20,712 nt of DNA, taken from contig JAPKZM010000022.1 in assembly GCA_026393775.1 (NCBI GenBank), positions 1 to 20,712 of the forward strand, in the 5' to 3' direction. The position numbers and the translations under genes are program-made. The notes under the pieces are model-generated. The model did no database searches and was not told the DNA's origin. It saw only the letters and a list, made by a program, of their open reading frames with translations. Source of the DNA: Candidatus Aminicenantota bacterium (GTDB lineage: Bacteria; Acidobacteriota; Aminicenantia; UBA2199). Every line of letters begins with the position of its first letter. Within the stretch, counting starts at the first letter, position 1. Shown here piece after piece: positions 1-7,755 of the stretch.

Positions 1-2
1 AA

Positions 3-779
3 TACCTGGCCATCTGGACGAATTTCGGCAAAAATTTCAAGGAGGGAGCCGTCAGCGAAACCGACAACCGGGAGAAACTCGCCAAGCTGCTGCTCTTTTC
101 CAGTTCCAAGACAACCGGAGACGACCTGACCGATCTGGACGAATACATCCAGCGCATGCCCGCGGGACAGAAGGAAATTTATTTCCTCGGCGGGTCGGAC
201 CGCCAGACGATCGAAAAAAACCCGGCCTTGGAAATTTTTCGCAAAAAAGAGTTTGAAGTGCTTTTCCTGCTCGACCCCATCGACGAATTCGTCCTCGACC
301 ACCTGCGCGAGTATGACAAAAAAACATTCAAGATGGCCGAAAGCGCCGACATCCCCCTGGAAGAAAAAACCACGGCCACGGACACGGCTTATTTGCAGGA
401 CGTGGACGGTTTCATCACCTATCTGAAAACCATTTATGGCGACCAGATCAAAGAGGTCAAAATCTCCAAGCGCCTGACCGACAGCCCCTGCCTCCTGCTC
501 AACCCGGCCGACGGTCCATCGGTGCAGATGGAAAAAATCATGAAAATGGTCAACAAGGACTACCAGCTCTCCAAACGCGTTTTCGAAATCAATCCCGAAC
601 ACCCCCTGATAAAAAAGATGGTGGCCATGCACAAAAAAGACCCGGCCGGCAATCAGCTGAAAAATCTGGCCCTGCAGCTGCTCGACAACATGAAGCTGCG
701 CGAAGGGATATTGAGCGACAGCGAAGACTCCATCGCCCGCATCCAACAGATCATGCTCGACGCCGGCGGCCCGGCTTGA
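3..779 (+). CDS. htpG: Molecular chaperone HtpG (Hsp90 family), C-terminal part, 5' end outside window
   Basis: The frame is open from the window edge (first full codon at base 3) to the TGA at 777-779, giving 258 residues, whereas bacterial HtpG is usually about 620-650. The left part reads YLAIWTNFGKNFKEG and LAKLLLFSSS, the typical end of the Hsp90 middle domain. It is followed by PAGQKEIYFLGG and FEVLFLLDPIDEF, the well-known block before the C-terminal dimerisation domain. The last 80 or so residues (MEKIMKMVNKDYQ to RIQQIMLDA) match the helical dimerisation domain in style. HtpG is a cytosolic ATP-dependent chaperone dimer; its ATP-binding domain lies upstream of the window. An internal ATG at 156 is not the real start, because conserved family sequence continues upstream of it. 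The gene is convergent with the esterase gene downstream. Confidence 0.95.
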   Translation, partial: YLAIWTNFGKNFKEGAVSETDNREKLAKLLLFSSSKTTGDDLTDLDEYIQRMPAGQKEIYFLGGSDRQTIEKNPALEIFRKKEFEVLFLLDPIDEFVLDHLREYDKKTFKMAESADIPLEEKTTATDTAYLQDVDGFITYLKTIYGDQIKEVKISKRLTDSPCLLLNPADGPSVQMEKIMKMVNKDYQLSKRVFEINPEHPLIKKMVAMHKKDPAGNQLKNLALQLLDNMKLREGILSDSEDSIARIQQIMLDAGGPA

Positions 780-789
780 GGCCCTTTTT
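762..789 (+). terminator. Possible weak Rho-independent terminator at the htpG end
   Basis: GC-rich palindromic sequence (GCCGG at 762-766 with CCGGC at 771-775, or GGCC at 768-771 with GGCC at 780-783) overlaps the htpG stop codon and is followed by five T at 785-789. The stems are only 4-5 bp and the T run is short, so this is a tentative call. Its position between two convergent genes is suitable for a terminator. Confidence 0.3.
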
Positions 790-817
790 CTGATAAACCG
801 CCGGGAACGGTCAGCAG

Positions 818-1960
818 CTATTTCTTTATCATCCAGGCGTATATTTTTTTTAAAAGTTCAGGGCTGATTTCGTGCCCGCCTTCGTATTCTTGGTACTCCA
901 CTTCGTAACCGTACTTTTTTAATTTTGCAGCGGTCTTGGCTCCCAAGCCTACTGGAAGCAAGGGGTCATGGTTGCCTTGGGCGATGAAAACCCTGAATTT
1001 TTTCCCATTTTCAATTTCCTTCTCTTTCAGCATGGAGAATTCAGTGTCGGTCTCGGGGAACAACCCGCCGATGCTGATTATTCCGGCGACCGTCTCCGCA
1101 TACTTGAAACCAGACAGGAAGGCGTAAGCCGCGCCCTGGGAAAATCCCAGGATATAGACTTCCGAGATCGGGTATTTTTCCTTTATCACGCGGATCACTT
1201 CGTATAGATTTTCTATTGCCAGGGGATCGCCTATTTTCCACAACTCCCGGTTCCGGGTCTGTATTTCCCAGGAATAATGCTGGCCGCGGAGCTGCGAGAA
1301 ATTGGGATAAGCACCCTGTGGCGCTTCCAAAATCACCGGCTCTTTTTTCAAGGTATTGTTCATTACCTCCAGAATTTGTTCGGGATTGCCTCCATTCCCA
1401 TGCAGCCCGATCAGTAAAGGGTATTTATGGGAGGGATCAAATCCTTGAGGGAGTTTGACCAGCAATTCCAATAACTTGCTGGTCCGCACATAGATCACAT
1501 CGCTACGGCTATCTTCCCAGAGAGGGACCCGGGACAATAATTTCATGAATTCCGGAGTAATTCTGATGCCATCGAAATCCTTATCGCTTTTCAGCAGTTT
1601 GAAATCGCGAAAACCTGCTCTGACCGCCATAACCAGGCATTTGACCGCCAAATTGGCTTCTCCCAACCGCCCATAGCAGCAGGCCAGATTATAGATAGTG
1701 GTGGAATCATTAAGGTTGAACTTCAAGAGTGCCAGATAGCACTGAGCAGCCTTGAGGTATTCTTTTTCACTGGCAAACTGGTTAGCCTGCATCAGAATTT
1801 TGTCAAAGTCAGACTGCAGAAAATCTACGGCTTTTTCGTTCAAGGCGTCTATTTTTTCAGGATCCACTATTTCAAAAACAACTTTTTTAGCAGCATAATG
1901 AATGGAACTCAAGAAAATAAAAAAAACTAAAAATAGCGCCGCCAACTTGTTCTTAATCAA
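818..1960 (-). CDS. TPR-containing carboxylesterase / phospholipase-type alpha/beta hydrolase, exported
   Basis: The 380-aa product has three parts. Residues 1-22 form a hydrophobic signal or anchor (KLAALFLVFFIFLSS). Residues about 50-115 are a TPR pair (YLKAAQCYLALLKFNLND, TIYNLACCYGRLGEANLAVKCL), closed by a D-x2-F-x2-I-R-x2-P cap at 127-137. Residues about 160-380 are an alpha/beta hydrolase of the carboxylesterase/phospholipase (Abhydrolase_2 or PHB-depolymerase-like) type. LLIGLHGNGGNP gives the oxyanion-hole loop, GFSQG (272-276) gives nucleophile Ser274, and Asp332 (HDPLLP) and His363 (GGHE) complete a plausible triad. It should hydrolyse an ester in the periplasm; the substrate is unknown. 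The start used here is a TTG at 1960 with only a weak AGG upstream. An ATG at 1991 followed by nine A would give a better signal peptide but is out of frame (see findings). Confidence 0.8.
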   Translation of the reverse strand: MIKNKLAALFLVFFIFLSSIHYAAKKVVFEIVDPEKIDALNEKAVDFLQSDFDKILMQANQFASEKEYLKAAQCYLALLKFNLNDSTTIYNLACCYGRLGEANLAVKCLVMAVRAGFRDFKLLKSDKDFDGIRITPEFMKLLSRVPLWEDSRSDVIYVRTSKLLELLVKLPQGFDPSHKYPLLIGLHGNGGNPEQILEVMNNTLKKEPVILEAPQGAYPNFSQLRGQHYSWEIQTRNRELWKIGDPLAIENLYEVIRVIKEKYPISEVYILGFSQGAAYAFLSGFKYAETVAGIISIGGLFPETDTEFSMLKEKEIENGKKFRVFIAQGNHDPLLPVGLGAKTAAKLKKYGYEVEYQEYEGGHEISPELLKKIYAWMIKK

Positions 1961-2043
1961 AATTGAACCTGGGAAGTTGTTTTTTTTTCATTAAAATATC
2001 TTAATCCTTTTAAAATAAAAATCAACTGGCCGAAAATGGGCGA

Positions 2044-2066
2044 GGCGCCGGCAGCCTATAGGCGCC
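2044..2066 (-). terminator. GC-rich hairpin at the 3' end of the SpeE-like gene
   Basis: GGCGCC at 2044-2049 and GGCGCC at 2061-2066 form a 6-bp stem with an 11-nt loop, and the TAG stop of the 1024-aa gene lies inside the hairpin. On the minus strand it is followed by a short TTTT a few bases further on, not a strong U tract. It could be a terminator or simply a 3'-end-stabilising hairpin before the esterase gene. Confidence 0.35.
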
Positions 2067-5000
2067 CATGGAGCCGTTCGACCGCCTGCGCGCAACACGG
2101 GTCGATGCGCAGCACATGCCGCAGTTCTTCCGCCTCATTATCCTTCATGCCGGCCCGGCGGAAAACAGAGGCCAGGCTGAGCCGCGCCTCGATGTTTTCC
2201 GGGGCAACGGCCAGCCCGCGCCGATATTGCTCCTGCGACCCCTGGTAATCTCCGGCATAGAAAAGCGCGTAACCCAGGCCGAAGCGGGCGGATACATTGT
2301 TTTCATCCAATTCGACAGCTCTTTCAAAATATTCGATCGAATCGAGCAGGTGGTTAGAACGCAAATGTTTCATCGCTATCCTGATATTTGTGACTGCATC
2401 GGGATAAAAAATTTCGCTCACATTTTGAATCGACCAAGGGCCATCCATATTACGAAACACTATTTTTTGCAGGGAACCTGTCAGCGGGGAAGAAAGAACT
2501 TCCAGCAGATATGGATTACGGCTTACAACAGTCCCCAGGCTGCCGTCACGGTCGATGAAATCGATGTCGCTGCCACCCATAACTCCCCAAACCTTTTTAA
2601 ACAATAGAAAAGTATCACTGCGGTAAAGTATGTTCAGGGCTGCCAAATATTTACTAATTGAAATGATGCTGGCGCGAGGCTTTCCGTTCTCGAAACAGTT
2701 TGGACACCAGGCGGCAATCCCATCCACATGAAACAATTCCGGCGGCAGACTCGTATCGGAGAATTTGGAAAGCATGCCGTATTCCATGGAACGATTGTCA
2801 TCGGTTACCGGTTCAACGTGGAGTGTTGCCCGTTGCAGATCCGCACTGTTGGCCACGAATGTCCCGATAATTTCCGTTAATGTTCCCATCTTAATCAGAT
2901 TGAGATCGGCTTGAACTAAAGGAGCTTTGCCGATATTGGTCGAACACAAATCGGGATCTATAACCGACTGGGGGCTTGCTCTCCCCATGATAATCAGTTC
3001 ATTCTGCATTCCAGAAAGCAACACGGCGTTGGGGAAGACATCAAGAAATGCCCGAACAATCGACAAGCCTACGGTTGGGGAGACCTGGTACAAAGGCAGC
3101 CATTGAGTTACGAATCCACCCTTCTTCAAGCGGCTCCGCGCCAACCTGTAAAATTCCCGGGAATAAAGCGAGGAAACACCGGCGAAGGCAATGGGGGGCG
3201 GCTCGAGAGTTATCAGGTCATAATGAGCAGGCGGCATCATCTGGAGATGGAGCCGGCCATCATTAATAAAAACCGAGACTCTTTTGTCTGCAAGGATATC
3301 CCGGTTGCTCTCCCGGAAATACACAGCGCGGTTCAGTATTTGTTCCGAGAGATCGACAGTATCAAGATGGCTGATTGTCGGATGTAGGGAAGCGGCATGG
3401 AGCGTATTCCCAATCCCGAAACAAATCACGAGCACCGATTGGGGAGAACTCATCTGTAGAAGTGGTATATGCACAAATGCTCTCATGTAACGCTGCGCTT
3501 TAAAAGAAGTGCCCGACATCGAATGTCCATTAGTATAGAGGAAACGCGTGCCAGAAGGATTCTCTATGACCATTAGTATCTCATTTAATCCTTCGCTGGA
3601 AGTAAGAATTCGCTGGTCGGCTGAAATACGAGAAAAACTTTTGATAATAAGATAATCAGCTGGCAACAGGCTCCAGGAAATAAAAATGCCGCAGGAAAGG
3701 ATCATGCAAATAACAAAAAGACCATATTTTGCCCGCCAATGAACAGCCGGCCGTTCTTTCACCTTGGCGACTTGCAGGGAAAGGATGACGAGGCTGGAAG
3801 CAAAACATAGTAAGAGAACGCTGCGTTGACTTCCCAGATTTGGCAGCAGAATGAATCCGGCGACAATTGCTCCAAAAACATCTCCAAGTGTGTTTGCCAG
3901 GTATAGGCCGCCGGCCCGGCGGCCCACGCTCCGCTCCAGGCGCTGCACACAGGCGTTGGCCAATGGAAACGAGAAACCGATGAGAAATGAGGGCAAGCCA
4001 ATGACTTCCAAAATCGGACGCAAAATGCCCCAAATTTGGGTAAGCCATGATAATCCTGCAGCAGAAGGAAGCTGCAAAAAACGCTTCATTAGATAAGCTT
4101 CCGCGGTAATGCCGTTGAACGCGACAAGCAGGAGGGGCGTTGAAAAAATAAAAACAGCCTGGGCAAGCATGTAGCGTTCAACGGGCTTGCCCCAACGCTT
4201 GACCGAATAGCCCCCGGCCAGCGAGCCCAGCCAAATCCCGATGAGGATAACCGTCAACATCAGTGAAAAAACCACCCGGAATCCGCCTAGGGAAGCGCTC
4301 AGCAATCTAAACCAGACAATCTCCATTCCCATCGAAGCAAAACCTGAGAAAAACAGCGCCAAGGCAATGGTTGTTACTATCCCGGAAGGAAGCGGAGGCT
4401 TAGAAACCTCGCTCTCGTGAACCGGGAATTCGGAAAGGATAACTTGGGGTCCATAAACAGACGCCTTTCTTGTGAGGATTATTACCGCAAATCCCACTGC
4501 GATATTTATCGCAATCGCAAGCAGTTGCGAACGCAAGAGACCTATCTTTGGAACCAAGAAAAGGTCCGTGGAAAAACATCCTAATGCCGCCCCGGCGGTA
4601 TTGAAGCCGTACAGCACGCCGATTTTCCAGCCGGCCGCCTTCACCTCCCCAACGAGAAGCTGCCGGATCAGGAGGCTCAGCGTCGCCCCCATCAGTGTGG
4701 TAACCGGCAACATAAGGATAATGGCAGCCAGAAATTGGATAAGATGTGAAGCCAATGACAGATGATACCACCCGCGCGCATCCATTGCATAGTTGGCGAA
4801 AGATCCCGAGAATCCTTTGAGAGCTGGAAAGGTTAACGCAACGAGCAATGCAAAAATGGCAATTCCCAATTCAGTGTAACCATAAATTCTAAAGAACGTA
4901 ATCGATTTCCCTTGTTTATATTTGCGGTCACTCCAGATGCCGGCAAAATAACTCCCGATGCCAAGCCCCAGCATGAAAACGGACGTCACGATCGCCGCCG

Positions 5001-5130
5001 AATAAATGGTGTTGCCGAACAGGTTGCCGAACATCCGCACCCATATCACTTCGTAGATCAGGCCGCTGATTCCGGAAAAGAAAAAAAGGAGATAAATAAG
5101 GAACGTTCGCGGTCTCTGATCGCCCATCAC
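2056..5130 (-). CDS. Multi-pass membrane protein with spermidine-synthase-like domain and C-terminal TPRs
   Basis: The 1024-aa product has three blocks. Residues 8-495 hold many hydrophobic helices in two similar halves: LLFFFSGISGLIYEVIWVRM at 14-33 is echoed by LALFFSGFASMGMEIVWFRL at 257-276. This is typical of the fused MFS-like/spermidine synthase family. Residues about 505-720 form a Rossmann methyltransferase/SpeE-like domain with its glycine loop at 568-576 (VICFGIGNT), VDLSEQ at 592-597, NDGR at 623-626 and YDLITLEPPP at 637-646. TDDNRSMEY follows near 776-784. Residues about 915-1024 are three TPRs. The usual GGGDG and D(S/T)xDP motifs of spermidine synthases are degenerate, so polyamine synthesis should not be assumed. 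A CPNC pair is at 809-812. The start is ATG ATG with AGGTG just upstream; either ATG is possible. It has its own promoter at 5200-5228. Confidence 0.8.
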   Translation of the reverse strand: MMGDQRPRTFLIYLLFFFSGISGLIYEVIWVRMFGNLFGNTIYSAAIVTSVFMLGLGIGSYFAGIWSDRKYKQGKSITFFRIYGYTELGIAIFALLVALTFPALKGFSGSFANYAMDARGWYHLSLASHLIQFLAAIILMLPVTTLMGATLSLLIRQLLVGEVKAAGWKIGVLYGFNTAGAALGCFSTDLFLVPKIGLLRSQLLAIAINIAVGFAVIILTRKASVYGPQVILSEFPVHESEVSKPPLPSGIVTTIALALFFSGFASMGMEIVWFRLLSASLGGFRVVFSLMLTVILIGIWLGSLAGGYSVKRWGKPVERYMLAQAVFIFSTPLLLVAFNGITAEAYLMKRFLQLPSAAGLSWLTQIWGILRPILEVIGLPSFLIGFSFPLANACVQRLERSVGRRAGGLYLANTLGDVFGAIVAGFILLPNLGSQRSVLLLCFASSLVILSLQVAKVKERPAVHWRAKYGLFVICMILSCGIFISWSLLPADYLIIKSFSRISADQRILTSSEGLNEILMVIENPSGTRFLYTNGHSMSGTSFKAQRYMRAFVHIPLLQMSSPQSVLVICFGIGNTLHAASLHPTISHLDTVDLSEQILNRAVYFRESNRDILADKRVSVFINDGRLHLQMMPPAHYDLITLEPPPIAFAGVSSLYSREFYRLARSRLKKGGFVTQWLPLYQVSPTVGLSIVRAFLDVFPNAVLLSGMQNELIIMGRASPQSVIDPDLCSTNIGKAPLVQADLNLIKMGTLTEIIGTFVANSADLQRATLHVEPVTDDNRSMEYGMLSKFSDTSLPPELFHVDGIAAWCPNCFENGKPRASIISISKYLAALNILYRSDTFLLFKKVWGVMGGSDIDFIDRDGSLGTVVSRNPYLLEVLSSPLTGSLQKIVFRNMDGPWSIQNVSEIFYPDAVTNIRIAMKHLRSNHLLDSIEYFERAVELDENNVSARFGLGYALFYAGDYQGSQEQYRRGLAVAPENIEARLSLASVFRRAGMKDNEAEELRHVLRIDPCCAQAVERLHGRL

Positions 5131-5199
5131 CTGTTTCCCATGTTTTTAAAAAATGGCCGGCAATTTCACTCTGCGTGAAACACGCCTCAGCACAAAACG

Positions 5200-5228
5200 A
5201 TTGTAATGGGAATATCGCCTGCTGTCAA
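5200..5228 (-). promoter_or_regulatory. Sigma-70-type promoter of the 1024-aa SpeE-like gene
   Basis: On the minus strand a perfect -35 TTGACA (5228-5223) is followed after exactly 17 bp by TACAAT (5205-5200), five of six to consensus. The start of transcription is expected near 5193, giving a leader of about 60 nt. The leader contains a small perfect hairpin, GCGTG-TTT-CACGC (5185-5173), and an AGGTG Shine-Dalgarno before the ATG at 5130. Confidence 0.75.
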
Positions 5229-5275
5229 TCAGGGACAAAACCGGCAGAGCTGATCAGGGAAAGCTTAAGGACGAT

Positions 5276-6019
5276 CTATTCGAAATACTTTTTGACTTGC
5301 GGGTCTTCGCGAAGAGCGGCAAACGCATCGTCTTGGCGGATCCGTTTCCAATCGTTGAATCCCGATTCTTTCGCTTTGCCCAGGTATTCCAGCGTTTTCT
5401 CCAGGTTGCCGACCGAAGCGTACAAACGGGCATAGCGGAAGAATATCTCTGTCCGGGGGATGTCGCTCGCCGACGTTTCCAGGGAAAAGCTTTTTGCCCG
5501 ACCCAGGTACCCGGGATCCAGTTCCATGACTTTGGCCAGATGGGCGAAACCCTCGTCGATCTCTCCCCTGTGCAGCAGAATGTTTCCCAGGCTGAAATGC
5601 AAAGCGACATTGTCGGCAAACTCCGCGATGCCCTTGCTAAGTGTCGCCACCGCCGCGTCAACCTCCCCCGTCTCGAACTGGAGGTTTCCCAAATTGCATA
5701 CGGCGGAGGCATAAGCCGGATTGATGGCCAAGGCCTTCTGGAAACACTTCACTGCTTCCGCAAAGTTCTTTTTCATGAAATAGCCGATCCCCAGGAAGTT
5801 GTACGCCTTATCCGAATCCGGCTTCAGCATGCTTGCCTGCTGCAAAGCGCTTATGGCTTCATCGTATTTTTTATCTCCCAGCGAGCGCATGCCGCGAGCC
5901 AGGCAACTGACATAAGATTCCCCGCCGGCTGGCTTGGAGCCCGAAACCGATACTCTGCTCGTAGCGCAGTGAAAAAGGAAAAAAATAATTATAAAAACTC
6001 CCCATGCCATTCTTTTCAT
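5276..6019 (-). CDS. TPR-repeat protein, exported, possible lipoprotein
   Basis: The 247-aa product begins MKRMAWGVFIIIFFLFHCATS. This is a short basic start, a hydrophobic core and a Cys at 18 in lipobox position, although His at -1 is unusual, so lipidation is uncertain. From about residue 35 on come four or more TPR units (YDEAISALQQASMLKPDS, FAEAVKCFQKALAINPAY, VDAAVATLSKGIAEF, IDEGFAHLAKVMELDPGY) and a further pair near 185-220. The C-terminal segment 220-246 ends in D-x2-F-x2-L-R-x2-P and is nearly superimposable on the end of the TPR region of the esterase at 818-1960. I chose the ATG at 6019 because GAGGAGGT sits about 6 nt before it. A TTG 18 nt upstream would place that Shine-Dalgarno inside the coding sequence. 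It probably acts as a periplasmic scaffold; no partner can be named. Confidence 0.8.
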   Translation of the reverse strand: MKRMAWGVFIIIFFLFHCATSRVSVSGSKPAGGESYVSCLARGMRSLGDKKYDEAISALQQASMLKPDSDKAYNFLGIGYFMKKNFAEAVKCFQKALAINPAYASAVCNLGNLQFETGEVDAAVATLSKGIAEFADNVALHFSLGNILLHRGEIDEGFAHLAKVMELDPGYLGRAKSFSLETSASDIPRTEIFFRYARLYASVGNLEKTLEYLGKAKESGFNDWKRIRQDDAFAALREDPQVKKYFE

Positions 6020-6047
6020 CCCGCACCTCCTCGGCAATCATAAGTTT

Positions 6048-6182
6048 TCAACCTAGAGTCGCATAAAACATGCCAAACTCCAGTTTCGCCGCACGAATAA
6101 AAAGAATCATAAAAAATAGACCAAACGTGGTGATCAAATATAGCAAGCGATATTTATCCTTTACTATCGCGGTTCCCAACAT
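6048..6182 (-). CDS. Possible 44-aa single-span membrane peptide
   Basis: This short open frame starts at an ATG (6182) and reads MLGTAIVKDKYR, then a hydrophobic stretch of about 17 residues (LLYLITTFGLFFMILFI), then a polar tail ending ATLG. It stops 28 nt before the start of the TPR gene at 6019, so it could be co-transcribed with it. The frame stays open back to 6266, but that part does not look coding. An AGGA lies about 13 nt upstream, which is too far for a good ribosome site. I do not recognise the sequence; it may equally be a remnant. Confidence 0.3.
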   Translation of the reverse strand: MLGTAIVKDKYRLLYLITTFGLFFMILFIRAAKLEFGMFYATLG

Positions 6183-6290
6183 GACATATTTTCGTCCTAA
6201 ATGAAAACGGGGGTGACGAGTTTTTTGGTCGGCTGCGGCGTTTCCCCCACCCGCTTCATAATCCAATATTTTGTAAATTTAATTCAAAAT

Positions 6291-6408
6291 AGCATCACTA
6301 GATGCTTCGCAAAGGCTCAGCATAGTGATGCTATCACTACGCTAAGGTCTCCCGAGGCGTCTAGTCGTATCACTATGCCGAAGCCTTGTGAGACATCTAG
6401 TGATACGA
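6291..6408. repeat. Array of three REP-like palindromic units in an intergenic region
   Basis: Three related 22-bp cores lie at 6301-6322 (inverted), 6340-6361 and 6376-6397. Each starts or ends with a YGC...RTC-type border and is flanked by ATCACTA / TAGTGAT arms. The outer arms are perfect inverted repeats: AGCATCACTA (6291-6300) with TAGTGATGCT (6323-6332), and TCGTATCACTA (6365-6375) with TAGTGATACGA (6398-6408). The middle unit shares its arms with both neighbours. Core 1 (reverse complement) and core 3 match at 15 of 22 positions, with most differences being transitions. No ORF is evident around it. The rest of 6183-6515 holds only a short palindrome, CGTTA-AC-TAACG at 6437-6448. Confidence 0.8.
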
Positions 6409-6515
6409 CCCTCATGGTGATGCCATCCTAACCTATTCGTTAACTAACGATCGGCGAAGCTTCCTGTCAAATGGATTCGTGCGAATATCCAACTTCGGCC
6501 GGCTGGCCGTGCGGC

Positions 6516-6911
6516 TTACTCAAACCAGATTTTTACGGTTTCCCCGTGATCTTCGACTTCGACCAGCGCCAGCGGACCGGCTTTTTTCAACTCATTCCAG
6601 ATTTTCCTGATGTCGATCTGGCAGCCGTGTTCAACCCTGAACTTCTCTTCCGGGTAGGCATTGATCATCATCTCCACCAGGGAAATGGGCAGGGAAATTT
6701 TTACTTTTTCCTTGGCCTCGGCTTTGTCGCTGACCACGATTTTTAACCAGTGCACGTCATTCCGGTTCGCTTGCGAGCCTTCCGAACCTTTAACGGCATT
6801 CTTAATGACCTTGTAATCATCGTCCGCGGTGGCAAAAAGCCCGGCCGCCGAAACGAAACCAATCAAAAAAACAGCCACGCAAACACTCAAAACTGCGATT
6901 CTTTTTTTCAT
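6516..6911 (-). CDS. Small secreted protein with SHOCT-like (YvlB/LiaX-type) C-terminal domain
   Basis: The 131-aa product has a clear signal peptide (MKKRIAVLSVCVAVFLIGFVSAAG, cleavage near 22-28) and a short polar linker. A conserved domain occupies about 54-131: WLKIVVSDKAEAKEKVKISLPISL, an amphipathic helix, CQIDIRKIWNELKK, and the ending VEVEDHGETVKIWFE. The same layout closes the neighbouring 274-aa protein, so the two are paralogous in this part. The pattern, LKI-V, then V-I-IPL-LA, then I-I-L, then D-G-V-I-VE, resembles from memory the SHOCT-like domain of YvlB/LiaX envelope-stress proteins. It is the last gene of the sigma operon, 19 nt after its neighbour, with GAGGAGG 5 nt before the ATG. 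Its function is unknown; a role in envelope stress sensing or response is inferred. Confidence 0.75.
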   Translation of the reverse strand: MKKRIAVLSVCVAVFLIGFVSAAGLFATADDDYKVIKNAVKGSEGSQANRNDVHWLKIVVSDKAEAKEKVKISLPISLVEMMINAYPEEKFRVEHGCQIDIRKIWNELKKAGPLALVEVEDHGETVKIWFE

Positions 6912-6930
6912 TGTTCCTCCTCGGATGGGT

Positions 6931-7755
6931 TCATTCGACCCAGATTTGAATCACACTGTCCTTGTCCCGGATATCGATCTTCATCCCCTTGCTGGTCAAC
7001 TGGGTCAGGATGTCATCCGGGTTATAGCCTTTTTTTTGCAACGCGCGCTTCTGCTCCTGGCTCAGTGATTTCAATGCCAGGTCGGCCAGCGCCAGCGGAA
7101 TGTTAAGCGACACTTCGGCTTGCTGATTGTTTTTTTCAAATACGCGGATCTTGAGCATTTCCCCCGATGTTTCTTTGTTTTGCCTATCCATTCCCTTGAG
7201 CCGGGCGGGATCGATCCGCATGATCGCGATCTTGGCCCGGTCGCGCAATTCCTCGTCTTTTTCATCATCCAGAATGGTTTGCAGCACGGGCAACGCCCGG
7301 GCGGCGGTTTTTCGGTCAGGCAAATAACTCAACTTGAAGGCGGCATAATAAGAAACAACTTTATTTTCATGGCCCAGCAGGTCCAATATTTTCTGCAGGT
7401 AGGCCTTCTCGCCAGCTTGATAAAATCCGGCAGCCAGGTCAAGGATCGAGATCCGGGCCTCCTCGGCCAGGTTGCTGTTTCCCGAATTTTTGACGAATTT
7501 TTCATAACTTTCCAAGGCCTGTTTTTTTTCTCCCAATTCCTCCTGGCACTTGCCGCGATAAAACAGCGCTGCCGCGTAGTAACGGCTGTCGGCATATTTA
7601 TTGATCACTTCGTCCAACTGCTTCAACGCGGCAGCCCATTGTTTGTCGAAAATCAGCACCTTGGCTTTTTCAAAGGCTTCGGGACCGGCCTCGGCCGCCA
7701 AACCCGCCGTCCAAAGGCATGCCATCAATAACACGAGAAAAATTTTCTTTTTCAT
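6931..7755 (-). CDS. Secreted TPR/HEAT protein with SHOCT-like C-terminal domain
   Basis: The 274-aa product starts with a signal peptide (MKKKIFLVLLMACLWTAGLAAEA, cleavage near 21). Residues about 25-95 form TPR-like helices of the Tol-Pal YbgF/BamD style (AFEKAKVLIFDKQWAAALKQ, YFYRGKC-like AAALFYRGKCQEELGEKKQA). Residues about 105-182 look like HEAT-type helical pairs. Residues 199-274 form the same C-terminal domain as the 131-aa neighbour (MLKIRVFEKNNQQAEVSLNI to DKDSVIQIWVE). The ATG directly abuts the TAA of the anti-sigma gene with no spacer. The ribosome site AAGAGGT lies inside the end of that gene, so translation is probably coupled. It is likely periplasmic and regulated together with the sigma factor. 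Confidence 0.8.
   Translation of the reverse strand: MKKKIFLVLLMACLWTAGLAAEAGPEAFEKAKVLIFDKQWAAALKQLDEVINKYADSRYYAAALFYRGKCQEELGEKKQALESYEKFVKNSGNSNLAEEARISILDLAAGFYQAGEKAYLQKILDLLGHENKVVSYYAAFKLSYLPDRKTAARALPVLQTILDDEKDEELRDRAKIAIMRIDPARLKGMDRQNKETSGEMLKIRVFEKNNQQAEVSLNIPLALADLALKSLSQEQKRALQKKGYNPDDILTQLTSKGMKIDIRDKDSVIQIWVE

Noticed and set aside
3656..4048. Alternative minus-strand ORF within the SpeE-like gene
   Set aside because: It is a different frame of a well-supported membrane protein gene and lacks any recognisable features.
5297..6043. Long plus-strand ORF (248 codons) opposite the TPR gene
   Set aside because: It is a shadow of the TPR gene; the minus strand shows clear TPR periodicity, a signal segment and a ribosome site.
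6291..6408. CRISPR array
   Set aside because: Units are diverged, one is inverted, arms are shared and palindromic, and there are no unique spacers or cas genes.
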